A DNA stretch of 49,213 nucleotides, from assembly GCA_903889245.1 (NCBI GenBank), contig CAISWQ010000047.1:115546-164758 (forward strand). The letters run 5' to 3'. The notes beneath the pieces are model-generated. The model was not told the DNA's origin. It saw only the letters and a program-made list of their open reading frames with translations, and did not search any database. How positions within the stretch are numbered: position 1 is the stretch's first letter; each line of letters opens with the position of its first letter. The translations under genes and the position numbers were made by a program. Source of the DNA: an uncultured Lentisphaerota bacterium (lineage in GTDB: Bacteria; Verrucomicrobiota; Kiritimatiellia; CAIQIC01). Below are positions 16,487 to 25,143 of this stretch, piece after piece.

Positions 16487-17937
16487 GGTTGGCCGAGCCA
16501 GTTTGGCAGATGGAGCGCGCCGAGGCGCGATAAATCCGCGCGCAGCGCCGCCAGCACGGCGGCGCGGTCGCGGCCGAGGGTGGTGATGAGGTGCTCGGCC
16601 AGCGCGTAGGCGAGTTCGAGCAGCGGGATGCCGTGGACTTTTCCAAACCTTGGAAAAAGGTGGGCGCAAAGTTTCCAAACCTTGGGAAATGGCGAGTCAC
16701 CCGGCGCGCACCAGAGCAGCGGCAGGGTCTGCGAAAAGCGGCCGCGATTGCCGAGCAGTTCCCAGAAGCGCGCGAAGCGTTTGAGCGCCGCGAGGGTCGC
16801 GGCGTCGAGCAACTTGTTTTCCAGGATGTCGTAGGGCGGTTCGGGATTCCAGCGCACTTGCCACTCGGTATCGTGCCGCGCAATGGCGGTGCCGCGCAGG
16901 CGCTTGAGGATGCCGATCTGCAATTCGTGCGGCTGGAGGCGGATCATGCGGTCGAAGTCGGCGGCGAAATTTTCCAGCGTCTGGCCCGGCAGTCCGGCGA
17001 TCAGGTCGGCGTGGATCAGCGCGGTGGTTTCCTGACGCAAGAAGCGCAGCGCGTCCTCGGCCGCGGCGGCGGACTGTGGCCGGCCGATGCGCGCGGAAAT
17101 TTCTTCATCGAACGTTTGTACGCCGACTTCCAGCCGCAGCAGGTCCGGCGGCGCACGCTGGAGCAGCTCGCGCCATGGCGGCGTAAGACAGGAAGGAGTG
17201 ATCTCCAGATGAACCTGTAACTCCGGCGTCGCATGCGCGTAGAAGAAATCCAGCACTTCGCGGCCGCGCTCGAGGTCGAGGTTGAACGTGCGGTCCACGA
17301 GCTTGACGCGGCGCATCCCGCGCGCGAGCAGGCGCTCGAATTCCGGCTGCAGCCGCGCCCAGTCGAACGCGCGCACGCCGCGCTCGATGGAGGACAGGCA
17401 GTACTCGCAGCCGAACGGGCAGCCGCGCGAGGTTTCGAGGTAGGTGAAGCGCGTGGCGAGGTCGCGGTCGGAATAGAGCGGGTAGGGCAGGGCCAGATGC
17501 GCGGGGTCGGGCGGCGGCGCGCGCAGGATTTTTTCGCGCGGCGGCGTACCGGCGAGCACGTCGCGGCAGAAGCCGGCGAAGGCGAGGTCGGCCTCGCCAC
17601 AGATGATGTGGTCGGCGAGCGGCGTCAGCGGATGCGTGGCGGTTTCGTAGCTGATCTCCGGCCCGCCGAGTACGGTGACAAGTTGCGGGGCGGCGTGGCG
17701 CAGCGCAACGAGCAGCGCGGCGGTTTGTGCGACGTTCCAGCTGTAGACGCCAAGCCCAACGATACGCGGTGCGTGAGCGAGGATTTGCTCCGCGGCCTGC
17801 GCGGGCGGCTTCTGGAGATCGAACTCCAGCAGCGCGGCAGCGGGCTGGAGCGCGCCGAGGTTGGCCTGCAAATAGCGCAGACCGAACGCGGCGTGCTGGT
17901 AGCGTGCCGAAAAAGTTGCTAGAACAAGGGCCGACAC
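16483..17937 (-). CDS. B12-binding-domain radical SAM protein
   Basis: 484 residues. N-terminal cobalamin-binding-like fold (ALVLATFSARYQHAAFGLRYL, IVGLGVYSWN, VTVLGGPEISYE, ADHIICGEADLAF), radical SAM core with SRGCPFGCEYCLSS (Cys173, 177, 180), then a C-terminal DUF4080-type region. Such proteins are common, but their substrates are mostly unknown. Residues about 417-433 (FPKVWKLCAHLFPRFGK) are encoded by two dyad repeats in tandem, an in-frame insertion. Translationally coupled to rimO (4-bp overlap) and divergent from yhcH with a 14-bp gap. Confidence 0.82.
   Translation of the reverse strand: MSALVLATFSARYQHAAFGLRYLQANLGALQPAAALLEFDLQKPPAQAAEQILAHAPRIVGLGVYSWNVAQTAALLVALRHAAPQLVTVLGGPEISYETATHPLTPLADHIICGEADLAFAGFCRDVLAGTPPREKILRAPPPDPAHLALPYPLYSDRDLATRFTYLETSRGCPFGCEYCLSSIERGVRAFDWARLQPEFERLLARGMRRVKLVDRTFNLDLERGREVLDFFYAHATPELQVHLEITPSCLTPPWRELLQRAPPDLLRLEVGVQTFDEEISARIGRPQSAAAAEDALRFLRQETTALIHADLIAGLPGQTLENFAADFDRMIRLQPHELQIGILKRLRGTAIARHDTEWQVRWNPEPPYDILENKLLDAATLAALKRFARFWELLGNRGRFSQTLPLLWCAPGDSPFPKVWKLCAHLFPRFGKVHGIPLLELAYALAEHLITTLGRDRAAVLAALRADLSRLGALHLPNWLGQP
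16639..16689. repeat. Two dyad units inside the radical SAM gene
   Basis: TTTTCCAA-ACC-TTGGAAAA (16639-16657) and TTTCCAA-ACC-TTGGGAAA (16672-16689), centres about 32 bp apart. They keep the frame open and encode F-P-K-V-W-K...F-P-R-F-G-K in the C-terminal region of the protein. Confidence 0.88.
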
Positions 17938-17951
17938 GCGGAGACGATAAC

Positions 17952-18398
17952 ATGATTCTCGATTACTTGGGAAATGCGGAGCGGTATTTTGGTGCGCACC
18001 CGGCCTTCCTGGCGGCGTTCGCTTTTTTGCGGCGGGCGGATCTGGCCTCGTTGCCGGAGGGTAAGATCGAACTTGATGGCGACAAGCTGTTCGCGCTCGT
18101 GCAGCGGCCGGAGGGTCGCGGCCGCGCCGGCGCGCGGCTGGAGGCGCACCGGCAATATACGGACCTCCAGTTTGTGATCGCCGGTCACGAGGAATATGGC
18201 TGGCGCGCCCGCGCCGACGCGCCAGTGGTGACCGAGCCTTATGTGGAGGCCAAGGATGTGGAGTTTTTTGGTGGCGTGCCGGCGGTCTGGTTGCCTGCGC
18301 CGCCGCGCAGCTTCGCGATTTTCTTCCCAGAGGATCTGCATGCGCCGCTGGCCGGATGCGGTCCCCTGCATAAAGTGGTTTTGAAGCTGCGAGTCTGA
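17952..18398 (+). CDS. YhcH/YjgK/YiaL family protein
   Basis: 148 residues matching the DUF386 beta-barrel family (EbgC/NanQ type; some members are sialic acid anomerases or beta-galactosidase small subunits). Signatures: LEAHRQYTDLQFVIAGHEEYGW (metal-site His and polar residues), FAIFFPEDLHAPL and the closing HKVVLKLRV. Cytoplasmic, probably sugar-related. ATG 17952 has GGAG 9 bp upstream. The sialidase-like gene about 3 kb away makes a sialic-acid link possible, but this is inference. Confidence 0.85.
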   Translation: MILDYLGNAERYFGAHPAFLAAFAFLRRADLASLPEGKIELDGDKLFALVQRPEGRGRAGARLEAHRQYTDLQFVIAGHEEYGWRARADAPVVTEPYVEAKDVEFFGGVPAVWLPAPPRSFAIFFPEDLHAPLAGCGPLHKVVLKLRV

Positions 18399-18475
18399 AG
18401 ATGGACGTCCGCTACAATAGACTTGCGCCTTGGGACTCAATCAACGAACATCCGCGTAAAGCAAGAGGTGAGTAT

Positions 18476-21400
18476 ATGGGGCTTATCAACGGGTTGGGTA
18501 TCAAAGTAACTACTGGGGTGGTGTGTTTGTTCCTGGCAGGTGTTGTGGTCCATGCGGCGCCACCGGCCGCGAAGCCTGATCCAGCCGGCAAAGCGTCCCC
18601 GCCAGCGAAAACAGCAGTCCCGATAAAGCAAGAGGGGCCCAGACCCTTCATCTTGGGTGGAACCAATGTCGCGGCCAACATTGCCGCCTCCGCTTTGAGT
18701 TCCGGCCGGCAGGATTTGATGTCGGCGCACGAGGACCTGCTGGCCGGCCGGCGCGAGGCCGCCATCCTCAAACTGGAAGGCATCCTGCGGCGTGATCCGG
18801 GGTTGCCGGCCGCGTGGGAGACCCTGGGGTGGGCCTACTGGCAGGCGGGCCGTTCGGAGGACTCGATCAAGCTGTGGCTCCGCTGGCAGAGTTTGGATCC
18901 CACCTTGTCGAATCCCTGCAACTTGCTGGGACAAGCCTATGTGGCGCGCAACGACACAGCCCAGGCGATTTCCTACTACTCCAAGAGCTTGAGTCTTAAT
19001 CCCGACCAGTATGAAATCTCATTCGCCCTGGCGCGTATCTACCGCTGGGTTGGAGAACTGGACCGGGCGGGGGAGATGTTCCGTGCGCTACTGGCCAAGG
19101 ATCCCGCCCGTAACGATGTGAAGGTGGAACTGGCGCGCGCACTGGTGGATAACCGGCAATATGAGGAAGCAGGGCCCATGTGGGTGGATATGCTGAAGCT
19201 GGCACCCACCAACCTTGAATATATGGTGCGGCAGGCGGCCGTTCTCCTGCATACCGGCAAGGTCAAGGAGAGCAAGGAACTGACCGATAAGATTCTGGAA
19301 CTGGATGCCACCAATGTCCAAGTGTACCAGATGCAGGCTGACATGGCGGAGGCAGGCGAGCATCCCGAGGAAGCTATTCCGCCATTGCGCAAGATGATCG
19401 CGAACGCGCGCGACATGCAGCAGAAAATGCAGTTTCGTACAAGGCTGGTGCGCTTGTTGATCCGCCTCAACCAGAAGGCGCCCTTGAGCTTCGCACTGAA
19501 CGAGCCTTTATCCATCGTGCGGGACATGTTGCGCGATGAGCCGAACAATGTGGATATCAACCTGATGCTGGCGGAGCTGTTGTTGATGGAGCACAAATTC
19601 TCCGACGCCGAACGCCAGTTCGTCCATGTGCTCAAGAATTATAATCCCAACAACCAGCGGGCGCGCCGTGGCCTGTTTGAAACCTACCTTGCCATGCGAC
19701 GTTTCTCGGATGCGAAAAAGCAGTATGACATCATTGCGGCCTTCAATCCGCTGGATCCCTATCTCCATCTGCGGCAGGCCAAGTTGGAAGAATCACGCGG
19801 AAACTATGCGGGCGCGGACAAGGCCCTGCAAAATCTGCAGCGCGTGGCCAGCCGCGGTTCGGTCGCGGTGCTGATCTATCACGGCTTGACCACGAGCGAG
19901 TGGCTGGAGATTCATTCGGTGCGGCTGTTTCAGGAACATCTGGCGGCCTTGAAGAAGGCTGGGTTCAAGTTCATCACACCGGACGAAATCCCCGCCTATC
20001 TGGCCAAGGTGCAAAAGGCCAATCTCGAGGCGACGGTTCCTGAACGCGTGGTCTGTGTCACGTTCGATGATGCGCGGCGCGACGCGATGCGCTATGGCAC
20101 CGAGGTGGCCAAACAGATGGGCGTCAAGCTGGCCATGCACGTGCCGGTGGGCAACGTCGAACGTGGCGATGCGTTCATTTGCTCCTGGGATATGCTTAAG
20201 CAGTATCAGGACTCCGGCGCTTGGGTGATGGGCAGTCACCTGATGTATGCCAGCGACATCTTGCCGGTGGCCGCTGACCGGCAGACGGGTTATCCGTTGG
20301 CCAACCGTCTGTGGCTGGAGCAGGAAGGGCGGCTGGAGACCGATGAGGAGTACGCCGCGCGCATCAAGGCCGAGTACCGGCGCAGCCGCGAACTGATGGA
20401 ACAACATCTGGGGCAGAAGGTGACGTTCATGGCCTATCCGATGGGCGACATCGGTCAGGAGACCGCTGGCAACGCGACAGCGGCGATCCTCAACAACCTC
20501 TCCGAGGCCAGCACAAATTACATGGTGGGCTTTATTCAGAGCCCGTTCGGCCACGCGGTCAACGGCGACAATCCACTGCTTTATCAGCGGTATGAGGTGG
20601 AGCGCGGGGTGACGGGTGAGGAAGTGGTCCAGCATATTTTCGAAAACCACCCGTATTATCTGGGCCTGATGATGCGCGCCCAGATGGCGGCATTGCAGGG
20701 CAAGCTGCACCGCGCCAAGGAACTGGTGCAGCAACTAAAGCAGAGCGGGTATCCCGAGACGTTGCAGGAGAAACTGACCGGCTATGTCAACGATCATCTT
20801 TCCGGTCAGTACGCCGCTGCCCCCAAGGCGGGCAGCGTGATCAAGGGCCCTCTGCATCTCACGCTCTCCGATCCCTACCTCGGCGCGCGCGCCGAGTATT
20901 TCCAGGACAACCTGGATTCGCGTAACTGGCGGGTGTTGGGCTACGGCGGCCTGAACCTGACGCCCAACCTGATTGTGGAAGGCCGCGCGGGTTTGGGCCA
21001 GATGAAGCAGCCGATGACCAACAGCCTCCCGCCGTTTCCCACGCCACCGCCGATTCCCGATATCACGCTGGATGAACGGACCGCTGGCCTGACCACCTCC
21101 TTCACCTTCCCCAACGGTTGGTTGCTGCTCGGCGAACTCTCGGTGCGCCAGTTTTCCGGCAATGTGCCGACCAATCTGAACGGACAGACCAGTGCCTTTG
21201 ACAAGCAATTCCTGCACTATGCGATCGAGGGCCAGATGAAGCCGCTGCTGCCGCTGGATGTAGCCCTGCGCTGGGACCATGATGTGCAACCCAACGCGCG
21301 CGAGGTGGTGAAGGAAACCACCTACAATCTCGCCTCGCTGCATGCCGCTTACAGCGTTTTCGACTGGTGGGATGTGTGGGGCAGCGGACAGCACTATGCC

Positions 21401-21886
21401 TTCTCCGACGGCAACAAGCGCGATCATGCCATGCTGACCTCCGACTGGTTGGTGTGGGAAAACCCGGGCATTCACGTCGGTATCGGGTACGCCTATGCCA
21501 ATGCCGCCGAGGCCAACACGGATTACTGGACGCCGTACAAACTCAACCGCTACTTCGCCGAGGCCGCCTTCCGGGGCAACTATTTGCGCGCCTATTATAA
21601 CCTGCGCCTGCGCTATGGCATCGGCAAGCAGAGTGTCCGACCCGAGGCCGAGGCGCGTTACCAGGATTTGCTGGCCCAGGCGCAGCGCGAACGCTGGCCA
21701 CAGAGCGCCCTTGATCAATTGAAGGCCACCGAACCGCAGGAAGACTGGCAGACCACCCTGGGGGCCAGTTTCTCCACCAACGTCAAGTTGGGCGGCAACT
21801 GGGAGGCGATGGGCGAGATTGCCTACAACAAGGTGCCGGACTACAACGAACTCAACATCACTGGCGGCGTGAAATACAGGTTCTGA
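18476..21886 (+). CDS. TPR - polysaccharide deacetylase - outer-membrane barrel fusion (PgaA/PgaB-like)
   Basis: 1136 residues. Signal peptide 1-27. Residues about 80-455: tandem TPRs. Residues about 462-700: NodB-type deacetylase resembling PgaB (VAVLIYHGLTT, VCVTFDDAR with Asp531/Asp532, GSHLMYAS with His588, MAYPMGD). From about 783 to the end: beta-barrel strands like the PgaA/HmsH porin, closing GGVKYRF with the terminal Phe typical of outer-membrane barrels. This joins in one chain the functions that PgaA (TPR plus porin) and PgaB (deacetylase) perform for poly-N-acetylglucosamine export. The second metal-binding His of the NodB H-x3/4-H motif is absent, so activity is uncertain. ATG 18476 has AAGAGGTG upstream; a TACAAT at 18413 may be its -10. 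No glycosyltransferase of Pga type lies nearby. Confidence 0.8.
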   Translation: MGLINGLGIKVTTGVVCLFLAGVVVHAAPPAAKPDPAGKASPPAKTAVPIKQEGPRPFILGGTNVAANIAASALSSGRQDLMSAHEDLLAGRREAAILKLEGILRRDPGLPAAWETLGWAYWQAGRSEDSIKLWLRWQSLDPTLSNPCNLLGQAYVARNDTAQAISYYSKSLSLNPDQYEISFALARIYRWVGELDRAGEMFRALLAKDPARNDVKVELARALVDNRQYEEAGPMWVDMLKLAPTNLEYMVRQAAVLLHTGKVKESKELTDKILELDATNVQVYQMQADMAEAGEHPEEAIPPLRKMIANARDMQQKMQFRTRLVRLLIRLNQKAPLSFALNEPLSIVRDMLRDEPNNVDINLMLAELLLMEHKFSDAERQFVHVLKNYNPNNQRARRGLFETYLAMRRFSDAKKQYDIIAAFNPLDPYLHLRQAKLEESRGNYAGADKALQNLQRVASRGSVAVLIYHGLTTSEWLEIHSVRLFQEHLAALKKAGFKFITPDEIPAYLAKVQKANLEATVPERVVCVTFDDARRDAMRYGTEVAKQMGVKLAMHVPVGNVERGDAFICSWDMLKQYQDSGAWVMGSHLMYASDILPVAADRQTGYPLANRLWLEQEGRLETDEEYAARIKAEYRRSRELMEQHLGQKVTFMAYPMGDIGQETAGNATAAILNNLSEASTNYMVGFIQSPFGHAVNGDNPLLYQRYEVERGVTGEEVVQHIFENHPYYLGLMMRAQMAALQGKLHRAKELVQQLKQSGYPETLQEKLTGYVNDHLSGQYAAAPKAGSVIKGPLHLTLSDPYLGARAEYFQDNLDSRNWRVLGYGGLNLTPNLIVEGRAGLGQMKQPMTNSLPPFPTPPPIPDITLDERTAGLTTSFTFPNGWLLLGELSVRQFSGNVPTNLNGQTSAFDKQFLHYAIEGQMKPLLPLDVALRWDHDVQPNAREVVKETTYNLASLHAAYSVFDWWDVWGSGQHYAFSDGNKRDHAMLTSDWLVWENPGIHVGIGYAYANAAEANTDYWTPYKLNRYFAEAAFRGNYLRAYYNLRLRYGIGKQSVRPEAEARYQDLLAQAQRERWPQSALDQLKATEPQEDWQTTLGASFSTNVKLGGNWEAMGEIAYNKVPDYNELNITGGVKYRF

Positions 21887-21895
21887 ACTGGCAGC

Positions 21896-22915
21896 CTACG
21901 CCAACTGCGCGAGGAACCGCACATCGTTCTCGTAGAGATGGCGGATGTCGCCGATACCGAACAAAATCATCGCGATGCGCTCCACCCCCATGCCGAAGGC
22001 ATAACCCTGCCATTCATTCGGATCAATGCCGACCTGTTCGAAGACGCGTGGATTGACGAGGCCCGCGCCGGAGATTTCGATCCAGCCGCTCTGCTTGCAC
22101 ACGCGGCAGCCCTGGCCGCCACAGACGTGGCAGGAAAAATCATATTCCACGCTTGGCTCGGTGAACGGGAAGAAGTGCGGGCGGAAGCGGACCTTCACGT
22201 CCGGCCCCATCATCTGTTTCGCAAAATGGCTGACGTCACCCTTGAGGTCGGCGAGCGAGACCTTGCGGTCCACGTAGAGCCCCTCGATCTGGTGGAAGTT
22301 CGCGCTATGCGTCGCGTCGGTCGTGTCGCGGCGGTAGCAGCGGCCGGGAGCGATGATGCGGATCGGCGGCTGCTGGTTCAGCATCACGCGAATCTGCACC
22401 GGTGAGGTCTGCGTGCGCAGGATGAGGTCGTCCTGGAGATAGAACGTATCGCTCGGCGAGCGCGAGGGATGGCTCGCCGGCGTGTTCAGCGCCGTGAAGT
22501 TGTTGAAGACCGTCTCGATATCCGGCCCGCTGGCGACCGTGAAGCCCATCGTACGGAAAATCGCGGTGGCGCGCTCGATGACCTGCGTGATCGGGTGCAG
22601 CGAGCCGGACGCGCGCCAGCGGCCGGGCAGTGTGGCATCGAAGCTGGCGGTGGCGGCGCGCGCGCCGGCGGACTCGAACGCGGTCTTGCGCTCATCGAGC
22701 AGCGCGGTCAGTTCGTTCTTGAGTTCGTTCGCGGCGCGGCCGGCCTCGCGGCGCACGTCGGGCGCGAGCGCGCCGAGGCCCTTCATGATCGCGGGCAACT
22801 GCCCGCTGCGGCCGAGCCACTTGATGCGGACGGCTTCCAGCGCGGCGGCGTCGGCCGCGGTACGGGCCTCGTCGAGCGCTTGCTGTTTCAACCCTACGAT
22901 TTCATTGACATTCAT
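21896..22915 (-). CDS. pheS: Phenylalanyl-tRNA synthetase alpha subunit
   Basis: Charges tRNA-Phe as part of an alpha2beta2 enzyme. 339 residues from MNVNEIVGLKQQALDEA. N-terminal coiled coil, then class II core: HPITQVIERATAIFRTMGF (motif 1), RTQTSPVQIRVM, GRCYRRDTTDATHSANFHQIEG (motif 2), RPHFFPFTEPSVEYDFSC, a Cys cluster CxxCxxxxCxxC, GWIEISGAGLVNPRVFE and GMGVERIAMILFGIGD (motif 3). pheT is not adjacent: the next gene downstream is convergent. ATG 22915 was chosen over the ORF start at 22966 because the PheS N-terminus begins there. Confidence 0.95.
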   Translation of the reverse strand: MNVNEIVGLKQQALDEARTAADAAALEAVRIKWLGRSGQLPAIMKGLGALAPDVRREAGRAANELKNELTALLDERKTAFESAGARAATASFDATLPGRWRASGSLHPITQVIERATAIFRTMGFTVASGPDIETVFNNFTALNTPASHPSRSPSDTFYLQDDLILRTQTSPVQIRVMLNQQPPIRIIAPGRCYRRDTTDATHSANFHQIEGLYVDRKVSLADLKGDVSHFAKQMMGPDVKVRFRPHFFPFTEPSVEYDFSCHVCGGQGCRVCKQSGWIEISGAGLVNPRVFEQVGIDPNEWQGYAFGMGVERIAMILFGIGDIRHLYENDVRFLAQLA

Positions 22916-22977
22916 GGGTATCTGGTCAGGCGGGCGTTTAATAACATGCAAGCGCGCGGATGTCACGCGGGCAGCGG

Positions 22978-22996
22978 TTTTCCGGGGCTTGGAAAA
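22978..22996. repeat. Single dyad-family unit upstream of dapB
   Basis: TTTTCCGG-GGC-TTGGAAAA (22978-22996), with the inner arm diverged in one half. It lies in the divergent pheS-dapB gap, and its right arm supplies a -35-like TTGGAA. Confidence 0.75.
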
Positions 22997-23017
22997 GCGG
23001 CGCCGCGCCGCTACACT
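22989..23017 (+). promoter_or_regulatory. Predicted dapB promoter using the repeat as -35
   Basis: TTGGAA (22989-22994, inside the dyad repeat), 17-bp spacer, TACACT (23012-23017). Predicted start near 23024, with GGAG at about 23030 as ribosome binding site for ATG 23041. Confidence 0.4.
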
Positions 23018-23040
23018 CGCGCCGCTTTCGGAGAATCAAC

Positions 23041-23859
23041 ATGCAAAAAGTCGTCATCGTTGGCGCCGCGGGCCGGATGGGCCGCGCGCTGGTCCGGCTG
23101 GTGCAGGGCCAGGCCGTACCGGGGTTGCAACTGGGCGGCGCGGTGGACCTCTGGGATTGCCCGGAGCGCGGGCAGGACGCGGGCCTCGTCGCCGGCGTGG
23201 GCGCGGCCGGCATCAAAATCGCCAGTGACCTCGCCGAGGTTGCACCGGCGTGCGACGTGGTCGTGGATTTTTCCTCGCACCAAGGCGCATCTGGCAATGC
23301 CGCGCGCCTCGCCGGGTGGCGCAAGCCGGTGGTCATCGGCGCGACGGGTTTGAGCGCCGTGGAAAAACAACTGATTGCTGATGCAGCCAAACAAATCCCG
23401 GTCGTCATGTCGCCGAACATGAGCCTCGGCGTCAACCTGCTGTTCGCGCTGGTGCAGGAAGCCGCCGCCGCGCTCAAGGATAAAGGCTACGACATCGAGA
23501 TCATCGAGCGCCACCATCGCCGTAAAAAAGATTCGCCGAGCGGCACGGCGCTCGGCCTCGGCGAGGCGGCTGCCGCCGGCGCCGGCTGGAATTTGCAGAA
23601 GGTCGCCGTCCACGGCCGCGACGGCATCGTCGGCGAGCGTCCGGCGGAACAAATTGGATTCCACGCGGTACGCGGCGGCGATTTCGTCGGTGACCACACG
23701 GTACTCTTTGCCGCCGATGGCGAAAGCCTCGAGCTGAGCCATCGCGCCACGAGTCGCGACACCTTTGCGCTCGGCGCGCTCCGCGCCGCGCGCTGGCTCG
23801 CCGGCAAACCCGCCGGTCTCTACACGATGCAGGACGTCCTCGGCCTGAAGCGCGCGTGA
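23041..23859 (+). CDS. dapB: 4-hydroxy-tetrahydrodipicolinate reductase
   Basis: NAD(P)H-dependent step of the diaminopimelate/lysine pathway, supplying peptidoglycan. 272 residues. N-terminal Rossmann motif VVIVGAAGRMGRAL, DVVVDFSSH, VIGATGLS, MSPNMSLGVNLL, the DapB signature EIIERHHRRKKDSPSGTAL with the catalytic His/Lys, and the C-terminal SHRATSRDTFALGALRAARWL. Length is typical. The start ATG 23041 has a GGAG box. It is a single gene flanked on both sides by dyad repeats. Confidence 0.95.
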   Translation: MQKVVIVGAAGRMGRALVRLVQGQAVPGLQLGGAVDLWDCPERGQDAGLVAGVGAAGIKIASDLAEVAPACDVVVDFSSHQGASGNAARLAGWRKPVVIGATGLSAVEKQLIADAAKQIPVVMSPNMSLGVNLLFALVQEAAAALKDKGYDIEIIERHHRRKKDSPSGTALGLGEAAAAGAGWNLQKVAVHGRDGIVGERPAEQIGFHAVRGGDFVGDHTVLFAADGESLELSHRATSRDTFALGALRAARWLAGKPAGLYTMQDVLGLKRA

Positions 23860-23874
23860 TGCCATAGCGCGCGG

Positions 23875-23987
23875 TTTCCAGGGATTGGAAAACGCCGGGG
23901 CTGATTTTTCCAGGGTTTGGAAAATTTCACCGCTGACCGTTCCAAGCCTTGGAAAAATTCCCGCAGGTTTTTCCAAGGCTTGGAAAA
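23875..23987. repeat. Array of four dyad-family units between dapB and pdxB
   Basis: Centres at about 23883, 23915, 23947 and 23978 (spacing 32, 32, 31 bp). Units: TTTCCAG-GGA-TTGGAAAA, TTTTCCAG-GGT-TTGGAAAA, GTTCCAA-GCC-TTGGAAAA, TTTTCCAA-GGC-TTGGAAAA. Spacers of 12-14 bp are unrelated and mostly GC-rich. The array fills the gap between two convergent genes (dapB ends 23859, pdxB stop at 23989). Confidence 0.92.
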
Positions 23988-23988
23988 C

Positions 23989-25143
23989 TCACGCCACCTC
24001 GGCCTGGAAGCCGAAGCCGCGCAGGAGCGCGAGCAGCAGCGGCGAGGCGTTCTGGATGCGCGCGGTGCGGGCGGCGAATTCGCGGCGTTCGGGATAGTTC
24101 TTGCGCAGCGCGTCGAAGTGCTTACCCCAGGCCTTGTCATCCAACTGCGCGCCGCCGCGCAGGTTGCGGTCGTCGGCGGTGATGTCGTAGGCGGCGAGGA
24201 TGACGCGGGCGAGCGCGGTCTCCAGCGCGACGCCGGTGGCATCGGTCTCGATGGCGGGCAGGGTGGGGTGGGTGACGGAGCGCGGCGGCGTCCACTGGGG
24301 CGCCAGGCCGAAGTGGCGGCAGAGCGCGGCGTGGCACTGGACGGTGCCGTTGTAGAGGCCCTCGTAGGAATAACCGGCGATGTGCGGCGAGCCGAGCACC
24401 GCGGCGGCGAGCAGTTCGCGCGAGATCACGGGTTCGTTTTCCCACACGTCGCAGATGGCGCGGCGGACCTTGCCGGACTGGAGCGCGGCGAGCACCGCCG
24501 CCGTGTCCATCACTTCGCCGCGCGAGGCGTTGAGGAAGATGGCGCCGGGCTTGAGCTGCTGGAAGAATTTTTCATCGGCGAGGTGGAAGGTCGGATGCGC
24601 GCTCTTGCGCTCAAGCGGCGTGTGCAGGGTGAGCAGGTCGCACTGCGGCAGGATTTCCTCGAGCGGGCGGTAGAGCGGATCACCGGTTTTTTCGGCGAGC
24701 GGCGGATCGTTGAGCAGCACGCGCAGGCCGAGGAGCCGCGCCTTCTGGGCCACGCGGCTGCCGACCTGGCCGACGCCGACAATGCCGAGCGTCAGGCCCG
24801 CCAGCTTGAAGCCGTCGCGCTGCGCAAGGTGGAGCAGCGCGGTGGCGATATACTCGGCGACGGAGTTGGCGTTGCAGCCGGCGGCGTTGTACCAGGTCAC
24901 GCCGGCCTGCTCCAGCCAGTCGGTCTCGAAGTGATCAAAGCCGGCAGTCGCGGTGCCGACGAAGCGGACGCTGCTGCCTGCGAGCAGCGCACGGTTGACC
25001 GTGGTCTTGGAACGGGTGATGAGCGCGTCGGCGTCGCGTACGATGGCGGCGTTGATCTCGCGGTCAGGCGCGATGACTACCTCGCCGAGTGGGGCAAACG
25101 CTTCGCGGCCGAGCACGACACTGGCAGCACAAACTGTTTTCAT
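23989..25143 (-). CDS. pdxB: Erythronate-4-phosphate dehydrogenase
   Basis: Second step of the deoxyxylulose-phosphate-dependent route to pyridoxal phosphate. 384 residues of the D-2-hydroxyacid dehydrogenase fold: LITRSKTTVNRALL, FVGTATAGFDHFETDWL, nucleotide motif GIVGVGQVGSRVA, DLLTLHTPL, LNASRGEVMDTAAV, WENEPVI and the PdxB-specific HIAGYSYEGLYNGT, plus a C-terminal dimerisation region. The start overlaps the stop of the upstream GT39 gene by ATGA. pdxH lies 5.5 kb away on the other strand, giving two PLP genes in the window. Confidence 0.92.
   Translation of the reverse strand: MKTVCAASVVLGREAFAPLGEVVIAPDREINAAIVRDADALITRSKTTVNRALLAGSSVRFVGTATAGFDHFETDWLEQAGVTWYNAAGCNANSVAEYIATALLHLAQRDGFKLAGLTLGIVGVGQVGSRVAQKARLLGLRVLLNDPPLAEKTGDPLYRPLEEILPQCDLLTLHTPLERKSAHPTFHLADEKFFQQLKPGAIFLNASRGEVMDTAAVLAALQSGKVRRAICDVWENEPVISRELLAAAVLGSPHIAGYSYEGLYNGTVQCHAALCRHFGLAPQWTPPRSVTHPTLPAIETDATGVALETALARVILAAYDITADDRNLRGGAQLDDKAWGKHFDALRKNYPERREFAARTARIQNASPLLLALLRGFGFQAEVA

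Noticed and set aside
15086-16609. 507-codon plus-strand open frame
   Set aside because: Antisense shadow of rimO; low-complexity Ala/Arg/Glu sequence without motifs.
23875-23987. CRISPR array
   Set aside because: Four regularly spaced repeats, but the units are palindromes of 17-19 bp with diverged sequence and spacers of only 10-14 bp, and no cas genes are present.
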